Shown here in pieces: positions 1 through 11,420 of a DNA stretch of 64,000 nucleotides. The notes below the pieces were generated by a model. That model saw only the letters and a list, made by a program, of their open reading frames with translations, did not search any database and was not told the DNA's origin. Origin of the DNA: Spirogloea muscicola (taxonomy: Eukaryota > Streptophyta > Zygnematophyceae > Spirogloeales > Spirogloeaceae); assembly GCA_009602725.1 (NCBI GenBank), contig WELB01000015.1:630391-694390 (forward strand), written 5' to 3'. A program made the translations under genes and the position numbers. The first letter of the stretch is position 1. Each line of letters opens with the position of its first letter.

Positions 1-70
1 GCCTGGCCGTCTCGCTGCAGAGGTCCATGGCCCGGGCGCTGCACCTTCGTGCCGGCAGAGCCCTCGCTGC

Positions 71-271
71 TGCCTCTGGCTCTGGCCAGGGGACCCACTT
101 CCAGGAGCCCAGCATCTCTGATCTGCGGCTGCTTAGCAGGGGTTACTGAGTGTCTCGTAGCAGCTTTGTTTCTGTTACTTAGCGCTTCCCCTGGCCCCCT
201 TCTCGTACTCCGTTCATTCTTTTTCGGGCTGGTTGTTCCAGCCCCTATTCTCAATGGGCGAGCACTTTCTT
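71..271 (+). repeat. SINE-like element A, copy 1
   Basis: A 201-bp copy that differs at only two bases from the copy at 13,583-13,783 on the other strand. Near its 3' end is a stem-loop (226-244, arms GGGCTGG and CCAGCCC), followed by the fixed tail ATGGGCGAGCACTTTCTT. The sequence upstream (1-70) resembles other degenerate repeat modules, for example 2,660-2,730, so a longer source element may exist. No protein is encoded. Confidence 0.8.
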
Positions 272-1330
272 CTACGTGGCCCGAGGGTTGGGAGCCAGCT
301 CGACGAGACTTATCAGATACGTCACACAATCTGGGAAGGGCCGGGAGAGAAACTGCACTCCAATGATGGCCAATCACTGTGACGGGATAAAGAGGAGCTC
401 GCCCATAAAGAAGAGGAGCTGGCAGAAGCCAGCCATAAGACGAATGCACAAAAACCAAAGAGCCACAACAGGTGCCGGAAAGATGGGAAATACACAGCTA
501 GGCATCTAGACAACTAGACACGACGGGACCACAGGAAGCTCAAGAGAAAAGCTCGTCCAAGAGAAAGGACGAGCTTCCCCAGCCTCCTGCGCCGGCACCA
601 TACCTTGTTTGGAACGAGCCGCCGTACCACGCGCTCCGCCGGTGGGGTCCAGCCCCCGTGGCGTCTTTCCCCCCGTGGGCCGCACCCTCGGTGGGCCATC
701 ATCCGCCGTCTCACAAAACAGCCCCGCGTCCGCTACGCCTCTCCATAGAGCAGCAGTTCCATGCAAGGCAATGGCTGTGAGAGGCCAGCCCAATGGTCTG
801 TACAAGGCCTGAAGGGCCGGAAGGCGCAGAAGCAGGATACGCTTCTCCATGACTTTTGCAGGTGGACAAAGGCCGCAGGTCTACAGGCCGCAGCTGCCTC
901 GCCAGGCTGCCATCTCGGCATCGGCGTCGGCCCAGCGGACCGTTCCGAAGCCACCATCGTTGCATCTGTAGTCTTGCATAGCTGTGTGGTTTTGGCACCT
1001 TCTGGCCCCTTTTGCTGTCTCCCTTCAACGCTTCCTAGCTCTCCCAGTGCACTTGCTGGCAGGTTGCACTATGGCTGCTGCTTCTGGGTCTCGCGGGGGT
1101 GCCTCTTTTCCAGCTGCAAGTCACTCCGACTTCTGTTGTGTTTCTCGGACCTTGGTCAACCTTTCTGGGCTGGCATTTCACAGGCCCCGCCCCGTCGGGA
1201 AAGGAAGCGTCTGCTCCCTGGGAAGAAGTGGACTCCCACAGATGACAAGGGCTATGAAACAAATTGCTGTGAGAAGCCAGCCCGAACGTGAAGCTCGGGA
1301 AGAGCTTCAACACTTGTTGCGGAGGCGGCT
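272..1330. other. Intergenic, degenerate repeat fragments
   Basis: I see no supported gene here. Around 768-830 lies a minus-strand fragment of the dispersed hairpin repeat (GGCTGTGAGAGGCCAGCCC followed by a variant of the 'rest of the module'). More weak fragments follow at 1,150-1,290. Reading frames of 60-180 codons here run through repeats and show no recognisable domain. Confidence 0.5.
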
Positions 1331-2080
1331 ACTCAGGACAAGGGTGGCGGGCCCCGCGGTCACGCGCACGGGCTCTGTCCCGCCCGGATGGAGCCCGGCT
1401 CCTGGATGGCCAAATTGGCGGCCACGGAGCGCGCCCGGAACGGCTCCCGCCCCGCCGCTGAGCAAACCCCCCCCCCAAGTCCACCACTTCCCAGCCGCTC
1501 GTCTCGCGACGGTACCGCCGCTGGGGGCTCCCCGTCAGCCAGAGCGCCAGATGTGGCTGGGGCCCACCACTCTGGCGGCGGCCGCCGACCGCAACCCGCC
1601 CCCGCCGCCGCGTCGCCGTTGACTCAAGCGTCAGCTGACGCGGCCCGCCCGCCGCCGCACGCGCCCCCCCGCCGCCCGCCAGCGGGCGGCCGGAAGCCGG
1701 TGCCGCCGGCGGCAATGATGGCACCACTTTCGAGCCACGCGTCGCGCCCCGGATTGCCAGATTTAGCTGGCGGAGGTGCGGGGCCCCGCCGACCCGGCTG
1801 CCCAGCAGCCGCCAACCGTCCACAACCGTGCGACAGGTAAGTCCGGCAGGCCCGCACCGACCGATCTGCCGCCATCTTGGAGGCACGCTTCGGCGGGCGC
1901 TCCGAGCTTCCCGGCGTCGCGCACGCACTCCGTGCACGACTCTGCGACGTCGGCGGCAGGCGCACGTGTCGGCCCGCCCCAAAAGGACACCTTTGTCCTT
2001 ACCGGTGGTTTCGTCGGCACGCGCCCAGGCTGGGGCGGCGGCAGCCACCGCGGCTCCTTCCTTCTGCGGCGGTGCCTTGG
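1331..2080. other. GC-rich island with open but unrecognised frames
   Basis: This is a strongly GC-rich stretch between repeat copies, with long frames on both strands, as expected from base composition alone. The best candidate start is a minus-strand ATG at 1,875 in the context AAGATGGCGGCA, opening 84 codons with no family resemblance. It could be a promoter or first-exon island of an unseen gene, or an old GC-rich insertion. I cannot assign a product. Confidence 0.3.
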
Positions 2081-2262
2081 GAGCCTAGCATCTCTGATCT
2101 GCGGCTGCTTAGCAGGGGTTACTGATGAATTCGTAGCTGCTTTGTTTCTTTGTGGGCTTGCTTTTCTTAGCGCTTCCCCTGACCCCCTTCTCGTACTCTG
2201 TTCATTCCTTTTTTTGGGCTGGCCTTTCCAGCCCCTATCCCCAATGGGCGAGCACTTTTTAA
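2081..2262 (+). repeat. SINE-like element A, diverged copy
   Basis: Shows the same order of blocks as the copy at 71-271: the 'GATCTGCGGCTGCTTAGC' block, the CTTAGCGCTTCCCCTG block, the hairpin at 2,216-2,234 and the tail ATGGGCGAGCACTTTT. It is clearly more diverged and carries extra bases in the middle. Confidence 0.75.
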
Positions 2263-5240
2263 TGCCCATCTCGGCTCTAATCATGAACCATCTAATCCTT
2301 TCCTCAACGGGCGAGCCGTTCTTTGTTCAATCCTTCGAGCTGTGATTCTGGTCCCGGCGACGCCGTCAGCCAGCGTGCCCCGTTTGCATCGGCCACCGTG
2401 CCCCGTTAGCGCCGCCCGGGCCAAGGAGTTACAAGCACGCTGACCACCCGCAGGAAGACGAGTTCTTCTTCCCGCTCGCCATTCTTCTTTTAGGCTGGCT
2501 TAGCCAGCCCTTGTTCTCTCAGAGCGAGCAACTCTTTCATCGACACCCACAGTGCGTTGGGCGCTCGGTGACTCGAGCTACTCAACCAGCTCTCGCGCCG
2601 ATCCCATGGGGAGCCGGTGGAGCCGCTGCAGCAGGCTCGCTTGCGCAGGTGTACCGCGTGCGCCTGTCCTGTCTCGCTGCAGAGGTCCATAGCCGGGCGC
2701 GCTGCATCTGCATGCCGGTCGTGCCCTAGCGGGTCAATCTACTGTAGATTATGTAGATCTATAGATGTGCTTGCCTTTGTACTTGGCTACTTGGCCTACA
2801 TTTGTTTCAAATACACGGAATTGTCCTAGCTGCAGCCTGTCCATTCTTCTGTCCATTCTTTTTGGGCTGGCTTTGCCAGCTCCTCTTCTCTGTGGGTGAG
2901 CAATTTCTTCTGGCCCTGGCTCGGGGACCCGCTACCAGGAGCCCAGTTTCTCCGACCTGCGGCTGCTTAACAGGGGTCCACTGCGTGACTCGTAGCTGCT
3001 AGCTTTAGCGCTTTCCCTTGGCCCCTTCGACCTTTACTCAGTCTTTCTTCTGGGCTGGCCTCTTCCAGCCACCACTACCTCATGAAAGCGTCGTTCTCTT
3101 TCCCATTTGCACCATCGTCCGCTAGCTCGGCCCATCGCCTAGTACAGAATCGGGGATACTGTGAAGCTCTCGTTCGAACTTTCTTCATTCTTTTCTCTGT
3201 GCTGGCCTCTCCCAGCCACCGCCTTCTCCTGGAAGCGCCTTTCCCTGTTCGAGGTAGCCTCTTGCATAGCTGTGTGATTTTGGCGCCTCTCAGCCTTGGG
3301 GCCTTGTTAATTCTTTCAAGGCTGGCCTCTCACAGTTACTGCCTTGATTTGGACGAGCTCTTGTATACTCTTTTGGGCTGGCAGCCTGGTTGCAATTCAT
3401 TTTCAATCCGAGTATCCATTCTTTCTCCCCCTTTAGAACAGCTACTTATCATTCTTTCTGGGCTGGCCTCCCACAGGCATCGTCCCTTCCCTTTGTGCAT
3501 AGGCGCGCAGGCCGGGCCTTGGCTGCGCCATTTGGTCTCGACGTGGATACACTTTCCCTGCTGTTCTCATTTGACTCGCGCTTGCTGAGTGGCTGTCTGT
3601 AGTCGAAAGTCAAGCCCTTCATTCCCTGGGGTCTGTGCTCTCTCTCTGATTATTCATCGCATGTACATTACTATTACGTCGGCCTGGCCCTTCGGGCTAA
3701 CCAGAGCTAGACAGAGTTTAGTTGGTGGCGGAAGGGCTTGGAGTTGCCGTCCGCTTCCGGGCATTGCTCAGCAACCTCTACTTGCTATGGTGGTTACTCA
3801 ACGGGTCAGCATAGCAGCAGATAACTTACTGTATTACATGTGCTTGCCTTTAGACTTGACCATGCAGGCCCAAGGAAGTGGCTCTCCCAGATTGACAGCG
3901 GTGGCTATCAGAGGCCAGCCCAAAGGAATTGACAAAGTCTGCAAGGGCCGGATGGCGCAAAAAGCAGGAGACTACGCTTCAAGATGTCAGCAGGTGGATT
4001 CTCAGTAACCTCGTCAGGAAATGCTCGGATCAGCCAGTGGGAGACGAGTTTGTCCCATTTGCCGTTGACGTATACGGAGCTATTGGGACATAATGGCTTG
4101 ACCTTCTTCATCGCCTTGCGCGGCGTGCGGTGGCCCGCCGCCACGGGCAGCAGAGCGAGCAGCCTGGCTTCAATGTCGCCGGGTCTCTCGCTCAAGTCTT
4201 CCGGATGCGCTTGGCCATTTCTTTGCAGTGGTCCCTTGCCTTCGCGGTCCACTTGCGCGCAGGCCGTGCTTTGGCTGCGGCCTCCAGCTTCCGTCAGGGC
4301 GACGTCTATCCGCCTGCTAGCTATTCCAGCCCCTATTCTCAATGGGCGAGCACTTTCTCTTATTCTGATTTGCATCTACTGACTAGAGGTTACTGAGTCC
4401 CCTTGCTGCCGTCTTAGCACTTAGTACCTTGCATTCTGCACCATCTGGCTCCTTCAGACCTTGTCCATTCCATTGGGCTGGCCTCTGAGCCACCAGTCAT
4501 TCTGGCCGCGCTTTCTTCTTGTCAGTAAGTGCAGGTCGGACATAAGTAGAGGGCGGGAAAACCCCCTTCTCGTACTCTGTTCATTCTTTTTGGGGCTGGC
4601 TTTTCCAGCCCCTATCCTCAATGGGCGAGCACTCTCTCCTGAAAATGTCGCCCCGACGGAAGCCGGAGGCAGCAGCCAATGCGCGGCCTGCCGCATGTGG
4701 AAGGCAAAGGCAAGAGACCACTGCAGGGAGATGGCCATGCGCACTGAGGCGCATCAGGCCCTCCATCACGTAATACACGGGTTCTGCCTCTCCCCTCCTC
4801 TTACCAATTTCTCCTTCCTGCAAGCACTCGTTGCTTGCTGTAGATTGCGGCCAGGCACTCGCGGTACACCAGCGTACTGGGCGCGCATTAGGCCAGGCTA
4901 ATGGCTTCCGTGGTGGTGGTCTGGCTCCTCAGCTTAGCTTGTCAGATATGTATGTGCTAACTCGAGGATCTTAGTGTCCCCTTAGCCAGCTTATTGCCCT
5001 GTTACCAGGATATCTGTGAAGCTCGATTTGGCCTCCCTATAAATTTCAAGTGCACTGCGAGCGTTTTCCCTCATTAGTTCTCAGTGCCACTATCTCTCAA
5101 TCGCCAAAGACAGCGCTTCCAAATTGACTGGTGGCTGTGAGAGGCCAGCCCAAAAGAATGGACAAGGTCTGGAATGGCGTAAAAAGCAAAATACTAATTG
5201 CTAAGCCAGCAGCAAGGGGGCTCTCAGTAACCGCGAGTTA
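2263..5240. repeat. Repeat island: degenerate hairpin-repeat modules
   Basis: No gene is supported. The stretch is a mosaic of dispersed modules. GGGCTGG-type hairpins recur near 2,493, 2,864, 3,051, 3,203, 3,329, 3,376, 3,461, 4,473 and 4,593 (plus), and 3,901 and 5,131 (minus). A second motif, ATGTGCTTGCCTTTGTACTT with a tail TTTCAAATACACGGAAT, occurs at 2,728-2,825 and more weakly at 3,798-3,862. Element A truncated copies end at about 4,360 and 4,643. Confidence 0.65.
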
Positions 5241-5456
5241 GCAAGTGCAAGTCAGAGTAACTTACAGGCGGATTGTCAAGACTGCAGCCTCTGCTGGTGG
5301 GCTGCTGCAGCAAGCGGCGCCAGGCACGGCCGGGGGCCACCACGCAGGCTCGGCATTAGTGCCCAGGTCTTGCGACGCCTGCTCCCCTTGCCGCCACCCC
5401 TTCCTCCCCGCTTCTTTGTCCTCCTCACCCACCTCTTTTTCCCAACTTCACACACA

Positions 5457-5458
<2 letters not shown>

Positions 5459-5553
<95 letters not shown>
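5459..5553. repeat. (CT)n microsatellite acting as polypyrimidine tract
   Basis: About 95 bases of uninterrupted CT dinucleotide. It ends one undetermined base (5,554) and GCGGCAG before a coding exon that starts at 5,562. It therefore sits exactly where the pyrimidine tract of a 3' splice site belongs. Its length is probably unreliable in the assembly. Confidence 0.85.
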
Positions 5554-5561
5554 NGCGGCAG

Positions 5562-6311
5562 CCGAGGCTGAGCCGGTGAAGAGCCCATTCGATTACGCTG
5601 AGGAGGACGTCGGCGGCTCGGCGACTGGAAGCGGCGACGGCAGCGCCGGCAGCGCCGGCAGCAACTGGACACTGGGACTCAGCGAGCCGCTGGCAGCACC
5701 GGTTGCGGCGGCTGCACAGGAGGAGGGAGGCAGACGGAGGGCGGTGAAAGCTGGGCTGACTGCTCCTGCAGCAAAAGATAAGCAATTGTTGTGGAAGTTG
5801 GGGGCAACGGCAGCATCAAGTGGCGGCAGCGGCCGCTTGGAGGACCGCACGAACGTAGGCCGCCCAGCAGCGGCGAATGCTGGCAAGGGCGGTGGTCCCG
5901 GGGGGAAGCTGGAGGCGGTGTGGTCCAGCAGCAGCCGTGCGACGTCCATGGCAGGAGCGATGGCGGCGGCCGCAGGCGGCGAGAACGTGCAGCCAGGCAG
6001 CGTAGAGGACCTTGCCGCCATCGTGACGCCGACGGCGCTGCCTGAGCTCGCGGACGATGAGCCGCTGGTAAGTTTGGCATTAGTGATGATAATGGTGATT
6101 CTTCTGATAATTCTTAGATTGTCCTCCATAATGCGTACTTGCCTCCCTCGCTTCACCTCCCCATCTCCGACCTCCTCTCTCCCCCCCCTCCTACCGCCTC
6201 TGTCAACGCAGTCTGATTAATAGCAGCTGTTGCTAACTGGGTCGTGGCCGCCTGCTGGCTTTACTATTGCCACAGGAAACGATGCGCCTGCGGCGGCGTC
6301 GTGTACGCTGA
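5562..6311 (+). CDS. Unknown protein, last two exons (partial)
   Basis: I do not recognise this protein. Exon 5,562-6,067 starts after the acceptor GCGGCAG and reads AEAEPVKSPFDYAEEDVG..., an acidic then Gly/Ser/Ala-rich, low-complexity chain ending ...LPELADDEPL at a good donor (GTAAGT at 6,068). A short last exon, 6,276-6,311 after TTGCCACAG, keeps the frame and ends with the basic tail ETMRLRRRRVR and a stop. The acidic-to-basic C-terminus and lack of a fold suggest a disordered regulatory or nuclear protein, but that is inference. The 5' exons lie upstream of the CT tract and could not be identified. The donor, acceptor and frame agreement make expression plausible. Confidence 0.5.
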
Positions 6312-6440
6312 CCCCAGCAGCCAGTCCATGCCAGCGGTGAGAGTGTAAGCCGCCTGCCACTGTCCCTCCAAGGAGGCAGCAGTGGTCGTGAAGCGGCCGT
6401 TGTACTGGTGCTGGCTGAGGGGTGGGGGAAGGAGAAGCAT

Positions 6441-6530
6441 GAAACCCGAAAACCCTAAAATATAAGCCCTAAAATCTGCATTCTATACCCCAAGCCCTAA
6501 ACCCGAAGCCCCCAGATCCTGAACCCTAAG
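6441..6530. repeat. Degenerate telomere-like CCCTAAA tract
   Basis: A run of variants of CCCTAAA (AACCCTAAAA, GCCCTAAACCC, GAACCCTAAG) lies 130 bp past the stop of the unknown gene at 5,562-6,311. It is C-rich on the plus strand. No convincing gene starts directly after it on this strand. Confidence 0.8.
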
Positions 6531-6888
6531 TGCGGGGCTCTTGATGTTCGCGATGGGCAGGCACACCTGAGGACCAAGGCATCGACCCTTCTTTGTCATG
6601 GGAGCCACTTTGCTCGCTCACTTTGTTGTAGAGGCCTTGTTGCCAGGCTTTTCTCTCCCAGCACTTGTCATCCAGCAGCAGGTAAAAGCTCTGGTGAAGG
6701 ACATGCACTCTCGGCCCTGGTTGAAATGACACAGCCCTAAAAGGCTCGACCTTCTCTCGACTACTGTCTGGAGCTGGTCTTGTGCTGCTAGGTCTTTGCC
6801 TCACCTTTGCCGCCCTTGTCCGGTTAAGCTTGTTTTTGCAAAATCTGCAATTAGTCAAGGTGCGCCTTCTAGCACAATACGTACACAT
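6526..6888 (-). CDS. Hypothetical small ORF with CxxC pairs
   Basis: A 120-codon frame whose first 20 residues hold two CxxC pairs (MCTYC ... NCRFCKNK), spaced like a small zinc ribbon. The rest has no recognisable domain. Part of the cysteine region contains an intron-like GACTAATTGCAG, so the frame could be a chance read of splice signals. It is listed because the cysteine spacing is unusual. A protein function is not established. Confidence 0.2.
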   Translation of the reverse strand: MCTYCARRRTLTNCRFCKNKLNRTRAAKVRQRPSSTRPAPDSSREKVEPFRAVSFQPGPRVHVLHQSFYLLLDDKCWERKAWQQGLYNKVSEQSGSHDKEGSMPWSSGVPAHREHQEPRT

Positions 6889-6899
6889 AAGAAGATGAA

Positions 6900-8639
6900 T
6901 GTTGTAGCTTAGTTACACATTAGATGGCTTCCCTGCTTCTACCGCAGTTGCCTGACAAAATGTTTGTAAGATTGTTGTCAAAATTCATCCAACAGCTTCG
7001 AGATTGGGGACTTTGCCAGTGTCGATTGTATTCTTATTGTGAGGTAGTGCGCTTGCGAGCGGGCCGCGCTTTGGCTGCTACTTTTGGGTCTCAAGATTCC
7101 TCTTACAGCTGCAACCTACTCCATTTGCTTCTAAGTCGACTTGCTTCTGAGTCTCGTCAGGTTGCCTCTTTTCCAAGTTACTCCGACTTGCTGCTAACCC
7201 GCCGTTACTAAGACCCCATTCGCTGTAGTCTCTTGCATAGCTGTGTGATCTGGCGCCTTTCGGCCCTTTGGACCTTGTCCGTTCTTTCTAGGCTGGCTTC
7301 TCACAGCCCCCGCCCCCTTCAGTAGTGGACATCGTCCTGCTCTGGCTGATCCTGTGTCCTGCTCTGGCTGATCCTGTGTGTTGCTCCTTTCTTTCACATT
7401 CAGCACCCTCCGCTTCTTGTCTCCTACTCAGGGCTCCACTGCACGTCTACCTCTGTCCGATGGAACAGCAGACCATCACAGCCATTGCCCTCTACTGGAA
7501 GTGTCTTTCTTCTTGGCAGATCGCCCTCACCGTGGCGGTTTAGACGCAGATCCCCTCATAGCGGCACACAGATATCGATCTCACACAGAAAGCACTCACA
7601 CTGACACAGACAGCTGAGGCTCCGACCTCATACAGATTCCGACCTCACACAGAGATCAGCTAACACGTCAGACAGACAGCTGAGGCTCCGCCCTGACATT
7701 AAGTGACAGCCATGGCTCGGGCGCACCTACTCACCAGTCGCCTCAGATCCAGAATCAGGACTGAAGCCCGGTGTACCCGGCCACCCCTTGTCATAGGAGC
7801 ACTCACAAGGTCCACCGGGCTGAGTCAGATAACCAGCCTAATTTGCTGGTTCACCATAAGAAGAGCTCGGTTTTTTTTTTCGGTGAACCAGCGAGTTGGG
7901 CTGGGGAACCACTGTCAACTACGGTAGCATGCTGATTAGCGAGTCGGCTGGGCTGGCCTCTCACAGCCATCGCCCACGACAGTCGTCCCTGGGCAGGAGC
8001 CCCACAGCCTGGTGTAAGGCCGCCTTGCCATCCGAGGCATACTCGTTCCTCACTAGGACCTGTGAGTCGCGAACGGCTTGGGAATGCTCTCCGGCTGCTA
8101 GTCTTTGGGATGTGCGGCTCCTCACTCGTGGTTACCGAGTGATCCATCCTACACAAGCTCTGAGACAGCGCTCTTGGCCCCTTCGGACCTTGTCATCCCT
8201 TTTCGGGCTGGCTGTTCACAGCCCTTGCACTCTTTGGAAGCGCCACTTCTCCGAGGGGCCGAGGGCTGTGAAAAGGTGCCCGAAGGTTGGACAAGCTCCG
8301 AAGGGGCCGGAAAGCGCTGAAACCTACGACTAAGCAAGTACCACGAAGGCTGGTCAGTCAGTGACGACCTGAGAAGGCAAGTCGGGGGCACTGCAGAAGC
8401 CTGGGAACGCTGGAGCGAGATTAAGAGTGGGAGTCAACAAAATGCAGGATTTGGCATCCGGGGGCTCCTGCCATACGAGAGATGCTGGGGCGTGCGTGAG
8501 CCTTTTCTGGACCTGTGTCAAGCCTACGAGAAGCATACGGAGAGTGTTGCGGTGAGCGGCCCTTTTCATAGTGTTGCCTCTGCAAGACCTACACAAAGAG
8601 AATACCTTGCCCACAAAGCGGCAGGTTGCAATAATCACT
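6900..8639. repeat. Repeat island with dispersed modules
   Basis: No gene is supported. Hairpin modules lie at about 7,289, 7,949 and 8,206, with shorter echoes of the CTTGCATAGCTGTGTGA module at 7,230. A 23-bp tandem duplication (TGCTCTGGCTGATCCTGTGT) lies at 7,337-7,382. A duplicated GACAGCTGAGGCTCCG block lies at 7,608 and 7,675. Confidence 0.6.
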
Positions 8640-8644
8640 TGAAG

Positions 8645-11163
8645 TGTAACGATATTTACATAGCATGACAGTCTATATTGCAGGCAAGGCTTAACAGAGG
8701 CCTGGAGAATAGACAACTCACCAGGCTGATGAACATTCAACTGACTGCCGCAGGAAAATGCTTGCAAGATGCCTGGAGACTAGGCACTTAACCAGACTGA
8801 CGATCGGGGAGGTTGGTCTGCTTCCACGAGCGGAACGGCGCATATCCGGAGTGGTGGTGCAAGACAGCATGGTGCTGGTGCTGGAACGGCGATGGGAGGC
8901 GACCACTGCTGAGACTGCCCTTAACGGTTCCGTTAGTGGGAGCTGAGAATTATGTAGACGTCAAACCGCTTGCGCTAGCCCGTGGGTAGCAAACCGTTAG
9001 TGGCTCTGATGGGCCACTGACTGGTAGGTGACGGGAGGTTGCCCTAGACCAATGGGGTAGACTGTCGCTCTGTACACCGTTGGTAGCCGCCGACAAATCG
9101 TAGCCGTGAATGGAGGCCTCGGTGGAATGTTCCATGTGGCCGACTGCGGGGAATCCCGGGGCCCGTCAGCTATATAAGAAAGTGCCCGCCCATAGAGAAG
9201 AGGGGCTGGCAAAGCCAACCCAAAAAGAATGGCCAATGTTCAAAGCCAAAGAAAGAAGTGCTGAAAAAGGACTACACTACAAAGTGCAAGACGGTGCAGA
9301 GGGAGATGCAGATGGATGCTCAGTATCCACGTGTGAGCAACAGCAACTATATACGAGTGCTTTGAGAGGGAAAGAGAGAAAGCGCGCGGGGCGCATGAAT
9401 TGAAAGGGAGGCCAATTCAAGCCAATACATTGTTCAGGCAGAGTCGAGTGCAGACTAAACAATGCTACATAATACGGAGACCTAATCTAAGGTACCTAAG
9501 ATGACATTAGTACCCACGGGTGAGCACAAACAAATCTGACAAGCTAACTTGGGGAGCTGGAGCGCCGCCACGAAAGCCAAAGGAAAATTTCGTGTATTTG
9601 AAACAGTCGAAGGCCAGTATGGCCAAGTACAGAGGTAAGCACATCTTATGACGTAGCAGCAAAGGGGAAAGTGACTTCTTCACTCTCCTTCTCACCCCTT
9701 GGGCGTCACCCTTGCATTTTGCCGTTGCATTTTTACCGATACATCCCTTTCCCACTGCTTGCGCCACCTTCCCTTGCTTGCCGGCAGCCGGGCATGACGA
9801 TCCTTACAAATGATATCAGAGGCGGCAAGCCCTCGCCAGCCCGCTCACGCGGTGACGCGCCATGGCAGGCAAGAAGGTGCCCTGCAGGAGCGGGACGGGG
9901 CCAGCGCGGCTGCAACCATTCTGCAAGCGAGCCGCCGTGAGACTGCTTGCAACGATGCTCAGCGTGAAAGGGCTTCTCTTCCTGCATCATGGGTGAGTTC
10001 TCGGGACCTGGCGGCTGGCGACCGCTGGGTGCTGCGAGCCTCAGACCTAGCGACTGGCGACCGCTGGGTGCTGTTAGTCCTAGGGTCCTAGCGGCTGGCG
10101 ACCGTTGGGTACTCAGGGGGCCGAGGAAGGACCGTTGCCGCCAGCAATGGCAGCAACGGCGGGTTCGGCAGGGGTCCAGAGAAACCATTGCCGCCAGCCA
10201 AGGCGGCAAGGCCATGAGTGGTTCTCGCTGTCATCACATCACCAATCTTTCTTGTTGGCATCCAACAAGCTCTCTAATGTCTGTGGTAATGCTGTGACTA
10301 GTTTAAGCCGAACCCCAAATTGACTGGCATAGCCACCGTGGGTGATGGCCGCAGGTCCATGGTGTTATCGCAGATAACTCCATAGGAGGGCAACATCTTG
10401 TATCCTAGGCTGAGGCCTGGTGGTAAGGGGTGGCGTGCGAGGACGCTCCGCCTGTAAGGGGGGTGCTATGTAACGATAATTACGCAGGATGACAGTCTAT
10501 ATTGCAGGCAAGGCTTGACAGATGCCTGGAGACTAGACAACTCACCAGGCTGATGAACATTTGACTGTCAGTGCCGCAGGAAAAGGCTTGCAAGATGCCT
10601 GTAGACTAGGCACTTCACCAGACAAACGATCGGGGAGGTTGGTCTGCTTCCTCGAGCGGAACGGCGCATTCGGGAGTCGTGGCGCAAGACAGCATGGTGC
10701 TGGCGCTGGAACGGCGATGGGAGGCGACCGCTGCTGAGACTGCCCTTAGCGGTTCCGTTAGTAGGACCTGACAATCATGTAGACGTCAGACCGCTTGCGC
10801 TAGCCCATGGGTAGCAAACCGTTAGTGGCTTTGATGGGCCACCAACTGATAGTTGACGGGAGGTTACCCTAGACCAATGGGGTAGACTGTTGCTTTGTAC
10901 ACCGTTGGTAGCCGTTGACAAATCGTAGCCGTCGATGGAGGCCTGGGTGAAAGATTACCATGTGGCCGACTGCGGGGAAACCCGGGGCCCGTCAGCTATG
11001 TAAGAGTGCTCTGATGAGAGGAGGAGTGAGTTCTCCACTCTCCTTCCCACCCCTTGGACCTCATCCTTGCATGTTGCCGTTGCAGTGTTACTGTTGCATC
11101 CCCTTCCCACTGCTTGCGCCACCTTCCCTTGCTTGCCGGCAGCCGGGCATGACGATCCTTACA
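8645..11163 (+). mobile_element. Non-autonomous LTR retrotransposon fossil
   Basis: A complete insertion by its ends. The LTRs are 8,645-9,808 and 10,469-11,163. Both start TGTAACGATA and end CCTTACA, giving the inverted TGTAA/TTACA termini of LTRs. The 5-bp target duplication TGAAG flanks the element at 8,640-8,644 and 11,164-11,168. A primer-binding site resembling the plant initiator-Met type (TGATATCAGAGGCGG) follows the left LTR at 9,811. A G-rich polypurine stretch precedes the right LTR. The roughly 660-bp interior has only a short gag-like start and GACCGCTGGGTGCTG-type tandem repeats. No protease, reverse transcriptase or integrase is visible, so mobility would have depended on a relative. 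The LTRs agree at about nine bases in ten by eye, so it is fairly old. The left LTR is lengthened by nested younger repeats (about 9,174-9,660). Family (Copia or Gypsy) cannot be told without pol. Confidence 0.85.
9174..9660. repeat. Younger repeats nested in the left LTR
   Basis: Three short repeats interrupt the left LTR: a minus-strand hairpin-module fragment (9,174-9,260, GGGGCTGGCAAAGCCAACCC), short repeat B (9,368-9,478), and a minus-strand fragment of the TTTCAAATACACGAAATTT-tailed module (9,575-9,660). The right LTR lacks all three, so they came after the LTR element. Confidence 0.7.
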
Positions 11164-11420
11164 TGAAGCCTATCAGATTGCAACACATTGTGTTACTGTC
11201 TGATTGCTTCAGTCATCGTCTTAAGATCGAGAGCGCTGTATTGGGTGCTTGAGTCCACATTCTTGTACCTGTTGCCTGGGTGTATGCTCTTGCAGAATGC
11301 TTGCATACATATGAATGAAGATAAGATGCGGGTTTGACCCGAGAATCCGAGCACCCGTAGTCTAGTGGCCACCTTCGGGGGTCTCGTTTCTGGACGCCAA
11401 TCTCGATTCAACCATGCAAT

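Noticed and set aside
5245-5785. Long Ser-Leu and Arg-Glu repeat frames across the CT microsatellite
   Set aside because: They are translations of a (CT)n tract that functions as a pyrimidine tract before the exon at 5,562. No coding signal exists on either side in those frames.
6441-6530. A true chromosome end
   Set aside because: The CCCTAAA units are short, decayed and internal, with genes on both sides. The same type of tract recurs at many internal sites.
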